DNA from: Molanna angustata
Lineage: Eukaryota > Arthropoda > Insecta > Trichoptera > Molannidae
Reading direction: 5' to 3'
Length of the DNA: 64,000 nucleotides
Assembly (NCBI GenBank): GCA_963576475.1
Contig: OY754973.1
Location: forward strand, 6,539,052 to 6,603,051
Position 1 is the first letter of the stretch. Each line of letters opens with the position of its first letter. The notes below the pieces were generated by a model, which was given only the letters and a program-made list of their open reading frames with translations, was not told the DNA's origin and did not search any database. A program made the translations under genes and the position numbers. This document shows, in pieces, positions 37,680-49,599 of this stretch.

Positions 37680-39731
37680 GCCTCGGCAAACATTGGCTCT
37701 GATCATCACCTAGTTCTATGTAAGATAATTATGAAACAACCAAAACTTATCAGAAAGGAACCCAAATACGTTACAAAACTGAATATAAAATCCATCGAAG
37801 ACGATAGCACAAGAGGACTTTACATAGACCGAGTCACAAGCAAAATAACACAATGCGAAATTGACGAAAATGATAATGTGGAAGATGCATGGCTAAAAAT
37901 TAAAAATAACATTAATAGTGCTGCAAACAATAGAATAAACATAAACAGTACCCGGAATATGAAACCATGGTATGGAGAAGAGGTGAAAACCCTCGCGAAA
38001 GAAAAGCGAGACAGCTATCTACTATACAGAAGCAACCCTACACCACTAGAGTATAGAAGGTATAAGGTAACTCGAAACAGAGATAACAATGACATAAATA
38101 GAATTAAGAGAGACTATTGGCTGAAATTCACCAAAGATATGGTGAGAGATCTATATGGGGCCCAGAGAAAAGTTTGGAATATGCTAAGAAAACAGAAAAA
38201 AAGCCAATCAGTGAGTATACACAAACTAATAAAATTGCAATTACTGAATGGGAAAACTATTTTGAAAATCTATTTAGGAATACAACGCAGGCAAGAACAA
38301 TAACAACAAACAATGACGCAGAATCAGAGATGATTCTTAGTACTGCTGAAGTAGCTGCCGCAATTAAAAGATTGAAAAACAGAAAATCTCCAGGTATCGA
38401 TGAAATCCCCAACGAACTAATTAAATATGGAGGTGTTATTGTGATCATAGAAATTACAAAACTATTTAATAAAATACTTGAACAATCTGAGGTGCCAAAC
38501 GAATGGAGACTGAGTATAACTATTCCAATATTTAAAAAAGGAACGAAAACCAACCCGGAAAACTACAGGGGAATATCCTTATTATGCGCCACTCAGAAAC
38601 TATTCACAAGCATCTTAAGGACCAAACTAGAAAAATTCATGCCAAACAGAGATGAACAGCAAGGATTTAGAAGAAATCGATCAACAACCGACGCTATTTT
38701 GTGCTTAGAGAGATAAAGGAAAAATCAATTGAATATAATAAGCCTGCCTATATGTGTTTTGTAGACCTAACTAAGGCCTTCGACAGAGTGCGCTTAGAAG
38801 ACGTTATAGATATCATGACTCAAAAGGATGTGCCAAAACCAATTATAGAATCAATCCACAAACTGAACACACACAATAAAATGAGGATTAAGGTAGACAA
38901 TGTGTTGTCAAAAGAAATACCAGCTGCAGTTGGCATACGACAAGGAGACAGTTTATGCCCATTCTTATTCAACATCATCATGGACAAGATTATAGAAGAC
39001 ATCAAATCATTGGAATTGGGTTACTTTTTCGGAAATAAGATAATTGATATTGTATGCTATGCAGACGACACGGTCCTCATGGCTGATTGTGAAGATGACC
39101 TCCAGAGACTCCTGCACAAATTCCACTTATCGGCGCAACAATACAACATGAAAATCTCCATAGAAAAAACAAAGATCATGGTAACTTCAAAACAGCCTTA
39201 CGTTGCAAACTCGTAGTCGACAATAGAACAAGTTATGCGATTCAAGTACCTGGGCGCTGAAATATCAAGCAGCAGTGACCTTTACGAAGAAGTCAGGGAA
39301 CAAAAGAATAAGGCTGCCGTTGTAGCGGGGTGCTTGCGAACTATTGTATGGAGAAACCGACACATGTTGAAAGAAAGCAAAATGAAGATATATAAGACCT
39401 GCGTATAATGACATACGGCATCGAAACCAGAGCCGACACCACGAGAACAAAGAGTCTCTTGCGAACCACCGAGATGAAAACTCTCCGCCCCATCGCAGGT
39501 TTAACCATCCGAGACAGAGTACGAAACTCCGAAATTCGGAGGATCTGCGATGCCGAGGACGTCGTGCGATGGGGTAGAAACAGAAGACGTTACTGGAGAG
39601 ATCACGTCGAAAGAGCGGATTCAGTGAGAGTGGTGAAAATAGCGGCAGACGAGATACCGTCAACCAGCAGACCCCCTGGACGAACGCCAAAGAGATGGAA
39701 GGACAGCTGGACATCCGCGTCCCAGGAGTGA
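37680..39731 (+). pseudogene. RTE LINE reverse transcriptase and C-terminus
   Basis: Picks up in frame after the Harbinger element (ASANIGSDHHLVLCKI). RT motifs follow: KSPGIDEIPNELIKYG, NYRGISLLC, QQGFRRNRSTTDAI, FVDLTKAFDRV, VGIRQGDSLCPFLFN and the catalytic YADD (IVCYADDTVLMA). The C-terminal portion (39408-39731) is the Arg-rich segment with RWGRNRRRYWRDHVERAD. Frame changes at about 38195 and 38697 and stops at 39214 and about 39405 break the protein. Confidence 0.9.
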
Positions 39732-40171
39732 ATCCGAGAATAAACAGTACCCAGTACTAGAACAAGCAGAAGAAGGGGGTATACACAGATGTACAGGTTA
39801 CAATCATTAAAATATATATGCTAAGTGGTACAATCTATAGCTAGGCCTGCCATCCAATTATGTATATCCACTGTTATTATATTTAACACACAGAAGAGAA
39901 AAAAAAATTAAAGAAATAATTATTAGGAGATGGTTAAGGATAGTGAGATAGGGTATATGTTGAAAAAATCATGACAATCTATAAACCATTAAAGGAGTTA
40001 TGAGAGTTAACATTGGCAAAAAACTTTGACAGCCATATCTCGAAAACATGTGACTTCTTCCAGAAGGAGACGATATGTATGTGTACGTATGTGTGTGTAT
40101 ATATGTATGTATGTTGTACCTATATGCATATATTTTTTTTACTTTTTCTTTGTTAAGTGATTGTGTTTATA

Positions 40172-40476
40172 CAGGGCCGGATAAATCATAGAACAAGTCA
40201 GGGCGGTTGTCTTAAAAAGGGCGCGTAAAATTCTAAAATGTTATTCATATATGAAAAATCCGCAGGTATGGCGATCGGTTCTCTTTGCGTACCCGGATAG
40301 AAGCTCGGCATAATTGTGTGTATGTAAAAAATCCCGCTTATTCGTCGTTTTATACCCGATGTAATTTTACATAATTTTATATTGTTCTACATTTAAATTT
40401 CCAAAAAAAAATGGGGGGGGGGAGGGCGGATTCAAATACATTGCTACGGGCGCAAAAACACGTTTATCTGGCCCTG
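40172..40476. mobile_element. hAT MITE, 305 bp
   Basis: Ends CAGGGCCGGATAAA and TTTATCTGGCCCTG are inverted repeats with one mismatch. The 8-bp duplication TGTTTATA flanks both sides (40164-40171 and 40477-40484). A long G run is inside. No coding capacity. Confidence 0.9.
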
Positions 40477-40989
40477 TGTTTATATGCTTATTATGGCTTA
40501 TATATATATTTTAAATGTATCACTTTAAGTGAAAACCTGTCATTAGTTTCCTTGTTTATGTAATATTTTCTTATGTTTATATCTATTTTGTGTAAAAATA
40601 AGATAAATGCTGGTTTTCCAAAGAAGAAATAAAAAAATTTGCTAGGAATCTGACAATAACAATACTTGTGACAATTTAAATTTTATGTTGGTGTTATTAT
40701 TTCTTCTGTGATTTTATTTATTAACAATTTTAATACGTGACGTCCATAATTTATTGACATTATTTTACATACTAATTTGTGACGTCCAGTTTGATTTATT
40801 TTGACTTCTTCTTCAGCTCTTCAGGAAGAGAGACCTCCACAGCTCCCTATTTTGGGCAGACCGCATCCATTCGTTTCCAGCCACTCGTCTTTTACTATCA
40901 AACCACCTTGTTTGACATTTTGATATGATATTTTATTCATCGCCAGACCACGATTTCATATAGGTACATATTTAATATATAATATAAAC

Positions 40990-41135
40990 ACTTCCTTGCA
41001 CCCTGTGCAAGTGGTGAGTTTATTGCCGTATGGCAATTTCTTCCAACTTAACCAGTGTTTCCAGCCCAGAGAAGCAATATTAGCGTGAGAAATAAATTTA
41101 AATAAATTTCTCTGCTGGGAATCGAACACATGCTC
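40990..41135 (-). repeat. tRNA-headed SINE (family B)
   Basis: On the minus strand the B-box region (GTTCGATTCCCAGCAG) leads into the family body with GAAGAAATTGCCATACGGCA and the TGCAAGGAAGTG tail. Relative of 3717-3917. Confidence 0.75.
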
Positions 41136-41399
41136 ATCTTGCTAGTAATGCAATTTTACTTAAAATTTCTCAACAGGTATCATGTAGAAAATACATACTA
41201 TGAGTTTCGTGACAATGTTTTTGTGTGTATGATGTATTGTGAAAACTTTTGTCCTCTGGGAATCTTATATTTGTTTAAGAATCTAACAGAAATGTACTTC
41301 ATAAAAACGCATTTAGAGATTGTCAACCTTTCAAGAAGAAAAATGAACGCTTACTATGGTATGGAGAGTTTAGTGTTGGCCACAACCCACTCGTTTTAT

Positions 41400-41496
41400 T
41401 TAAAACATAGGTTGATTTTTACGTGTTCTTACACTATACCTACACATATGTACAATCGCGATCGACAGTTGGATCTCATGTGTTACATGTAACTAG
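41400..41496 (+). mobile_element. Helitron 3' end fragment
   Basis: Ends with the hairpin CATGT-GTT-ACATG, then TAA and CTAG (41493-41496) followed by T, matching the terminus at 18936. Most of the element is missing. Confidence 0.65.
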
Positions 41497-42668
41497 TATA
41501 ATATTAACACATCAGGGGAACAATCAAGTACCATTTCCGAGACGAATCAAAATATCTACTTCCACTACCTTTAGACGAGACTCGATTACCCGGCATCAAA
41601 AAGAATCCAACAAGAACCTTATTTGAGAAAAAAATCTTTCTTCCTAACCCGCCAGGTAGCGCTGTGCGTAGTTTTAATGGCCTCTCATACTTGGAATACG
41701 TAACTGGTTTGTACGTATGTGCAACAGGTCATTTCAACACTTGTGAATGAAACAAACACAACAACGCTGAATGTAACCTTTTGATTATAAACCTTTATTT
41801 TGCAATCAACGGGACCAAACAATATCGTCGTTAAGCCGCATCGAAACCGGCATACGATCAAAACCCATACAACAGCTATCTTGCCACAAGTGTTGGACGT
41901 AGAGTATGTGGCGGTTTTTTCATTGTACGTACTAAAAGTTTGTAAACAATGTCAATGCCTTTGACAACTATCAACAATTGTGTTTTAAAAACATATTTTT
42001 AAATAAAATTGTTTGTGTTTAGTTGGCTTTCACTTTTTGCTGTGTGTTCTTTAAAGTTTTGTGTTAAAACGACGTTTATTTACAAGTGACACTAGTCTTG
42101 TTGAACTACTTTTGACTGCGCAATGAACATGATATATTATTATCTTGAGAGAAAAGAAAAATCAACTGCATAAGTATAAGTATATATATTTGACATTCAC
42201 ATGGAATATATACATACGGAAGGGAAAATCTGAATTATGAAAATATATCTAAATGGTTCTTTATATAAAATAGCGCCAAATCGTAGTTTTTACCTCATAT
42301 TATAAATTCGCTTAACTAATTCGATTTTATACATTTTTCATAAAAGTATGTACGTATTCTTCGTGTTTCTTAATCTATTTTACGTGAGAAATTATTCTGC
42401 TAACAATTGATATCCGATTGTTCCGATTTAGAAAGTTATTTTTCTATTGAATCAAAAAATAGTTTATTTCTATGCGTCATTTATTTTAATTAATGTGCTG
42501 TTTTAAATATTTTATCATACTGTGGTGTTAAATGTACTTACCTATAAATTATTATACATTTAGTTTTCTTAACTATTAAAATAATAATTGTGTTATCAGA
42601 ACCAGTTTCGAGATAAGTGCAGTGAATTGTTTTTAGTTTGCAAAGGGATTGGAATTTTCAGTACTTAT

Positions 42669-42693
42669 ATGCACACGAAACTATTATTGGTTG
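42669..42693 (+). CDS. Candidate short first coding exon of an unidentified gene
   Basis: An ATG opens MHTKLLLV followed by one base and a consensus donor (G|GTAAGT at 42694). The hydrophobic start resembles a signal peptide, and many insect secreted or cuticle genes begin with such a tiny exon. The 700 bp upstream is not obviously repeat-derived. No downstream exon is proven. The phase (1) matches the orphan exon at 57428, which may be coincidence. A weak candidate only. Confidence 0.18.
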
Positions 42694-42849
42694 GTAAGTT
42701 TATTATTTTTATCAATGTCACCTATTATATATTTATTTAATTTCATTGATGTTGCATTCATATAACTCTTGTAATACGTTCATATGTTCGATGACTCCAC
42801 TGTCTATTAAAACTGAAACATGAAAACATGAGATACCTACTATTTACTT

Positions 42850-43680
42850 ATTTATTTATTTATTCTTCATAGAGAGTTATACAGTCAATACAATTTATAA
42901 AAAAACAACAATGCATTGCTTAGTTAGTGGACCGGTGAAAACTCCATACATTAATCTATAGGACAACCACAAAAAAGTTAAAAATTAATAATACATACGA
43001 ACTTGACTATACATATAAAAAGCAAAACAAAAGCTGCTCAGACCAAAGCACTACGTAAGATTAGAGGAGACAGCTGACCTAAACACACTGAGGGAACTCG
43101 CAGAGATGTCGAGTGTATTAAAGGATGCATTGTATACCGTGCAAGCACGGTGCACAAAACCATTCTGGGTGTAGTTATTATTACACTTGGGAATATAGAA
43201 GGTGTTTGGATATCGGGTTGCTCTGCTCTCGGACAGTGAAAACAGATTTTTTTAGCAAGTCTGGGGAATCCACAAAATTATTAACTAACTTATACAGATA
43301 TACAATATCAAGTAGAGTCCTGCGGTTTGCCAGAGTTACCAAATTATGAAAATTGATTGATTCAGAATAATTACTAAAACTAAGACCAAGAAGAAAATCG
43401 ATATGTGAAGCAAACTTACGCTGAATTCTTTCGATTCTGTCAATGTAGGTAAGTCGTATAGTGAGGATTCCAAACCACAGATCCAAATTCCAGGTGACTC
43501 CTAACAAGAGAGTTGTTAAAGGGCCTTCAGGGTAACAATTGATCTAAATGGCTTGGAAACTCTCAAGACAAAACCCAGTATTTTATAAGCTTTGTCAACA
43601 ATTGAATCGACATGAGATCTGTACAAGAGCTTGTTATCTAGAATAACTTCAAGGTCTCTGACCTATTCAAATTAATATTT
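42850..43680 (-). pseudogene. LINE RT C-terminal relic (jockey/CR1-like)
   Basis: Minus strand, from 43680 down: RDLEVILDNKLLYRSHV (thumb), then after disruptions TYIDRIERIQRKFASHI and LANRRTLLDIVYLYKLVNNF (43181-43507). These are the conserved segments after the RT active site. A (TTTA)n run at about 42850-42865 marks the 3' tail of the element. The active site is absent. Confidence 0.75.
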
Positions 43681-44159
43681 TACCCTCGTTTACCTACTTA
43701 AAACTAAGAAAAGCAGTCAATATTTATTAATTTTAATTGTAATTGTAATGTATTATTTTATAAATAAAAATATAGTCTCCAAAGTCTTACAAACGGGTGT
43801 AAAATACGAAAATTAAATCATAAGTCGGTACCTATTGATTAATTTGTAAAATAATAGAATTAATTTTTCTATTTATTGATGTTACAATATGTTGTATGTA
43901 CATAGGTATCTTTGTACATATACATTTTTGCATTGACAGGTGTATGTACCTAGTAAGACAACACACCTGTCGATGAGAGGGAAACGCATTCGAAACATGT
44001 TGAATAAAACATGATAAATAGGTCAATATTTTTTGCAAAGTGTCATACATGTGCGTCATTTTTTTATGGATTATTCATACTACCTATGTCACTAATTTTA
44101 TTTAGTTTTATATCACCTCTTGGGCCATTAACAGTATGTTACAGTTTCCGGCAAATTCA

Positions 44160-44930
44160 TCATCATCATCATTGTCACTGGTGCTATAGTCCGCTACGGA
44201 CCCTGGCCTCCTCCAGAAATCGTCTCTATCCCTCCCTGTCGACCACCAATCTTCTCCAATTTATCAGTTCCATTTCTCTTATATCGCACAGCACGTCCTC
44301 CAGCTATCTCAGGTCTGCCTCTACTTCTTTTCCCTTCGGGACAGGTGTCTACAACCTTTTTATGAATACGCTCATCATCCATCCGGCAAACATGTCCAAG
44401 CCAACGTAAGTCCTGAATTTTAAAAATTTGTTTCTTTATAAATTTATAAATAGCTCATGTATGTATTCTCCAGGCTCCTCCATTGTTAGTTTGGCCAAAG
44501 ATTTTCTTTAATATCTTCCCTTCAAACAACAATAGCATATTTTCGTCCTTTTTAGTCAGTGCCCAACATTTCGCTCCGTATGATAGGACTGGTCGGAGAA
44601 GAGTTTTGTATATAAGGACCTTAGTATTTCGCGAAATTAGTCTTGACTTGCAAGATGTTTGAGTAGCCCATAGTATCTAAAATCTATTAGCCATTGAAAG
44701 CCTCGCTCTTATTTCCATGGTGATATTATTGTCAGAGGTGAGCACAATGATTCCAGGTAGGTGAAGGATCCAACCGATTCTATCCGATGTTCACCCACCA
44801 ATATCTCCTTATTTCCTCTCGTCAATTTTTGTTTCGGAGGAGGGAAATTTATCATATACCAGCGAGACATAAATTTGCGCTCTGCGCAGCCCACTTGATT
44901 TCTCAAGTTATTTGCTGATAACCTCCATCA
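44160..44930 (-). pseudogene. Second LINE RT C-terminal relic
   Basis: Minus strand: SVGSFTYLESL (about 44760-44790), an SYGAKCWALTKKDENMLLLF segment (about 44525-44585), and MDDERIHKKV with KRSRGRP (44300-44382). These are the usual tail motifs of RTE-type and related RTs. Several stops and frame changes occur. It ends in an ATG/CAT-type triplet run near 44158-44175. Confidence 0.75.
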
Positions 44931-46019
44931 AATGTAGATTATTTGGAGATAATTTTTCGTATATTTTGTGCATGTTTTTTTTTCTTATTTCTTCGTTTTA
45001 TAAGTTTGTATACTTTATATTATCTTACGGTTCATGTAATGGTACAAAAAATAAGCATCATCGACATACGATTTTTTTTTTATTTATTTATTTATCACAC
45101 CATATTTATAATGACAACAATACATAAGTAGATTACTGCTGCCCAACTAGGAAATCCTGTTCTAGGGCTAGCAGTTTACAATTTATATTGACAATTGTAT
45201 GCAATTATGAACCAGGTGATTTTTCCCGTTTCACGCTAAATATGTATACAATCTCAACTTTCTGCAATCACAATCATTATCACAACAAACATATAGGCTC
45301 ACACAAAACAGATCAACCAGATCCCAATGTCCGCCATAATACCTGTCATAAATCCAATCTCTGACGCGATTTTTATTTCAGAGCCACAGAAAGAGACTAG
45401 TTAAATATGTTGGTGTTCCCAAATCAAATAAAATATTTTTATGTGTTACTTAAAGAGCATTGCAAACACAATACGGCATAGTAATGTTGTGAATAATTTT
45501 AATGTACAAGTACATATACTAATGTACAAGTACAATACAATACTAATGTACAAGTGCATATCTATTTTGATAATTTTTTTTTCAGATATCAATAATTAAC
45601 TAAGGAATAATTTTGTCACTGTAAACTATTATAAATAAAAAAAATATCAAGTTATGTCAGAGATATTCATTTTTTAAAGTATATATTTTGACACTTAGGT
45701 ACATATTACAAAAAGTATTATTGAACGAGTTTTATGTAAAACGATACAACGCTACACAACGCTACTTCCATTACAATTTCATATTTAGATCACGTATTTA
45801 TAATAAATTGAATATTATTTTTATTTTCCATGTTAATATAATGTAAGTATAGGTAAAGAATACTAACACAATAATGTTTGAACAAGAAACGTGCGTGAGC
45901 AGATTGTAAACTTGATCATTTATAATAGGACACATTTATGTATGTAGGTATTGTTTACCTGATGACGGCAAAAATATGTATAAGTATTCAAAAAGTTTAT
46001 GTGATTAAAATAATCACTT
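44931..46019. other. AT-rich region, no gene recognised
   Basis: A (TTTA)n run at about 45080-45095 with adjoining words suggests another LINE or SINE tail. A tacaagtacata-type motif repeats locally around 45500-45560. Nothing else could be supported. Confidence 0.5.
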
Positions 46020-46023
46020 TTAA

Positions 46024-46694
46024 GAGGGTGACTGCTGCCAACGTACCTATTTTTTCAATTTCAATTTGTATCATTACTACAAAACGAATCATTTTGAAAA
46101 AAATAACCTAGTTAGTTTGGATATTAATGAAGAAAAATATACCTTAACTTTTTAATTATGTTCTGTATATTATATTATTGTAGGAAAATTATAAGCATAC
46201 ACCGATTTTTGACATTTATCTTAAATTTTTAAAAAAACTGTAAGGTATGGAGCTTTATATTTTTTTATAAATTAAAGAAGATCAAAATATAATATGGAAA
46301 AATACGATGTAACGTTGCATTAATGCATCAGGTTAAGTTAATAAACTAAAAACACTTTTATTTCGCAATGGCGATGAATGGAAAATAAATGTTTTTTTGG
46401 GTTTATTTACTAAACCTGAAGCATTAATGTAACGTCACATCATATTTTTCTAGATATTTTTGTCTTCTTTAATTAAAAAAAATGTTGAACTACGCCGTAT
46501 GTTTTATTAAAAATATAAGATAAACGTTGAAAATTGGGGTATGCTATTATTTTTCTACAAGAATTTATACAGAACATTATCAAAAAGTAAAGATATATTT
46601 TTCTTTATTAATACCCAAACTCTCTAAATTATTTTTTTTCAAAACGATTTGATAAGAAATTGAAAAATAGGTACGTTGGCAGCAGTCCCCCCCT
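46024..46694. mobile_element. TTAA-flanked foldback MITE (piggyBac-like), 671 bp
   Basis: Both ends read GGGNGACTGCTGCC-type words; gactgctgccaacgtaccta is inverted at the right end. Arms pair imperfectly over most of the element, for example the gtaacgttgcattaatgcat and atgcttcaggtt-type words in the middle. TTAA stands at 46020-46023 and 46695-46698, the target of piggyBac-type transposases. It has no coding capacity. Confidence 0.75.
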
Positions 46695-47202
46695 TTAATA
46701 CAAATGAAATTATCATGTTCATGAATTTATTCGGCATATTTTGTTTTACTGTAATTTTGAATGACTCAAACGGAATGTTTAGAATTTCGTAGATGTTTTG
46801 TTGTTCCTATAATGGTTTCTAATTTATCACCTCGATAGTGTTTTTGTGTAGACAAATTCCTGTTAAAAGGAACAGAAGCTTAATCCAATTACGATAATTC
46901 GGGTTTCTTATCATTTCTGATGGCACGTGGACTTATATTTTAGTCTTGACAGCTAATGGTATTGATAGTAGATTATATTTTAGTGAAACCATTATAAACT
47001 AAACTATTCAGACGACCGCCTCTGACTTATTTGTGTTAAAAGTGCATTTAAATACCTTTGACTGTTTTAGTTTACCTTTTACCGTTTGTTATTATATTGT
47101 TTGTTATATTTGATGCTGAAATAGTTTCATGGTATTTCTGCTTTGTTGTTTTCATTAATTGTAGGTAGGTACCGAAAACGATGAAAATATATACCTAATA
47201 TA

Positions 47203-47690
47203 CTAGTTGCATGTAACACATGATATCCAACTTCCGATGGCAATAGTGTTTATAGTTGAAGAATACGTACTTACCAAACTATACACCCTTAAATCCAAAT
47301 TATTGAATATTTTAAGATATTTTGTTTTCTATACCTACAACATATATGTCAGGATAGGATAGTGTTGAGGTCAGTCAATAAGTTGGTTGGAAGAAATTGC
47401 CTAATGGCAATAAGCCCGCCAGTGTACAATTATATTTGTTTATATTATGTACAAGAAGATGTATAAATAAAATAAAATAAATAAGTAAAAAGCTTTATAT
47501 GTATTGAGATTAAGTGTCAAACTATAGAGTCCCCGTAGATATTGTTTAAAACGATGCGTCACTAAATTCAGTTTTTTACAAAAAATGTTAAAAAAACACA
47601 GGCCCACGGACACACATGCAGACGCCCTAAATGTTCTACTCCGAATTCTGAGTTAATCTATATGTATAACATATATGCTGCGAAGCAAGT
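47203..47690 (-). mobile_element. Helitron-like element, reverse copy, internally deleted
   Basis: CTAG terminus at 47203-47206, hairpin and the tcaggataggatagtg segment match the family. The 5' part (ctactccgaattctgagtta, atatatgctgcgaag) matches 18030-18080 reversed. The middle is shorter than in other copies, and a family B SINE tail interrupts it at about 47380-47490. Confidence 0.65.
47380..47490 (+). repeat. Family B SINE tail nested in the Helitron
   Basis: gttggttggaagaaattgcc, then taatggcaataagcc, and a TAAATAAAATAAAATAAATAA tail-like run. Helitron sequence continues on both sides. Confidence 0.65.
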
Positions 47691-49020
47691 TGGTGTTTTT
47701 TTACTTCAAAGTTTTAAAAGCATGTAAAATATACACATGGCCATACAAAATCTCTCAGATCTTAGCGTGAAACTTTGTCGATCTGTTAAGAGAAATAAAT
47801 GCTCTTGAACAAATCGAGAGTTGGTTAAGTAGGTGCCTCACAGCAACCTTCATACAGCTCATATTCTCGGTATTATTCTTTACGTATACTTATCTACTTC
47901 CATACATTTTCTTACCTACCAAGAAAGTATTTTTGCTGATTTCACATAATTCACATACGTAGTTTGTATGCTTGTTGGTGAAGGTATTCAAATATAGGTG
48001 TTCTAGTAAATCAAACTGATTAATGAGTATATTGTCTCAAAAGTTACAAGAATCTGTGTATGTAATTATTCTTAATTATATACCATAGGTGTGAAACCTG
48101 TGTGAAAATTTTATTTTGAATGTTTATATAAGTAAGTATATGAAAATCATTGAATGAAAGGTATTGATTGATATTTCGTTGCTGAATAATTAATAGATTT
48201 GATAGTTTCATACCATCACGATGTGTCTCTATTGTTGGGATCGGTAAATAGAACTGAGCGCCGCACAATTATTTCTTTGTGTTTGATGTAAACTTCGTAC
48301 GTTTCAAAAATTATATTTGACTTATTTCACTTTCTTAGGAAACTTTATTCGAATGTTAATAAATTATATGACTTAAGAAGCGTTAAGTAATCAGTCAAAT
48401 AAAAATAACACGTCGTGGTGCAAATAAACACATAAATAAATAAACTTTGAAAACATAAATAATCATAATATATTATGTATGTATACCTAATCTTTTGGCG
48501 TAGTACATTCTATATGTCTAGCTATTTTCGTGTATATCATCGTAGTACACAGATGTTTCAAATTTACATATTTTTCCAGATTTTTCGATGTAGGTAAATC
48601 GTAAAAACAATTTATTTAAATGGCAATAAATAAAACATAATACGATATGACTACAATGTGGCCACCAATTTTAACTATGGTAATATTTATATGAAATATC
48701 TTTCCACTAATTTTTTTTATTCCGTTTCATTTATCAAAGTTTAAACGACTAAATTCAGTAATGTCATTTGATCTTGCGACGGGATATTTTGTTTCCTAGT
48801 TATCAGATTATGTTTTTCAAATAGATTGAGTCATATTACCTCGGATTGAGAATTATTATTGTCCAATGGAAAGAATCGTGTCTCACGTTACATGATGGTA
48901 TTTTTAAAATGAACCACGTGTCATATTCAGTGATGCATCTTCTCTTGACATACCTATTGAAAATAGGTAGTGTTATAAAAGAACTTCGAATATTGCATGG
49001 AACTTTGCATAATATGTGGT

Positions 49021-49270
49021 CTTTTGGTGGAACTAATTGCGTATTATAATATGGCATTTTAGTGGAACTTATTGCGTAAAACGTCGTCTTTAATTTGGTG
49101 GAACTTATTGTGTAACACGGCGTCTTTTTGTGGAACTTATTGCGTAATATGTCTTCTTTTGGTTGGAACTTATTGCGTAACACATGGTCTTTTGGTGGAA
49201 CTCATTGCGTAACACATGGTATTTTGGTGGAACTCATTGCGTAACACTTAATGGTGAAATTGATTGCATA
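49021..49270 (+). repeat. Minisatellite, 31-36-bp units, about seven copies
   Basis: Units centre on tggaacttattgcgtaacac followed by ggtcttttgg-type linkers, with drifting length. The last two full units are nearly identical. The minus-strand open frame across it (48836-49183) is a by-product of the repeat. Confidence 0.85.
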
Positions 49271-49439
49271 ATGAAGTCTTGCTGGAATTCTCACCCTATA
49301 TCATCTAATCTACTATTTTTATTTCATTTGATCTATTTTCATAATTTCAAATACGAGGAATTGAGTCATCTATCAATTCATTTTAAAATCAGTCAAATGA
49401 CACACTGACGTTTTGAGAGTATGTATGTACACCAGGGGA

Positions 49440-49595
49440 CGCCCGCGCCGCGAATATTTTCTCAATTCGTATTATATACGATATGGACTGCACATCGTAT
49501 GAGGAGTTGAAGAGGGTAGCGCGGGATAGACTGGAATGGCGGAGGAGGTGTCATTTGTTGCTGCAAACCAATCCCCATGATTGAGACACATAGAA
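49440..49595 (+). pseudogene. LINE 3' coding tail
   Basis: A short frame reads MDCTSYEELKRVARDRLEWR, then RRCHLLLQTNPHD and a stop (about 49480-49583). It resembles the last residues of a LINE reverse-transcriptase protein; the preceding part is absent. Confidence 0.55.
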
Positions 49596-49599
49596 TAAG

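Larger units (their letters stand above)
34060..39780 (+). mobile_element. RTE-clade LINE, interrupted by nested insertions
   Basis: A leader from about 34060 is followed by an endonuclease frame, an RT frame and a C-terminal basic region ending at 39731. Subtracting the inserted 2761 bp leaves about 2.96 kb, close to a complete RTE element. At least two frameshifts (about 38195 and 38697) and in-frame stops (34604, 39214) make it inactive. See the separate entries for its parts. Confidence 0.85.
39781..42668. other. Repeat-rich region without recognised gene
   Basis: Contains a TATG/TGTA-rich simple stretch (40074-40130), a hAT MITE (40172-40476), a possible LINE tail at about 40803-40925 (plus strand), a family B SINE (40990-41135) and a Helitron end (41400-41496). 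Bases 41930-42670 show nothing certain, although they look like single-copy upstream DNA. Confidence 0.5.
46699..49020. other. Region with Helitron copy, otherwise no gene
   Basis: Apart from the Helitron at 47203-47690, the sequence is AT-rich and unassigned. Short frames (for example 48044-48268 minus) show no domain. Confidence 0.5.

Noticed and set aside
48836..49183. Minus-strand 115-codon repeat protein
   Set aside because: It is a translation of the 31-36-bp minisatellite.
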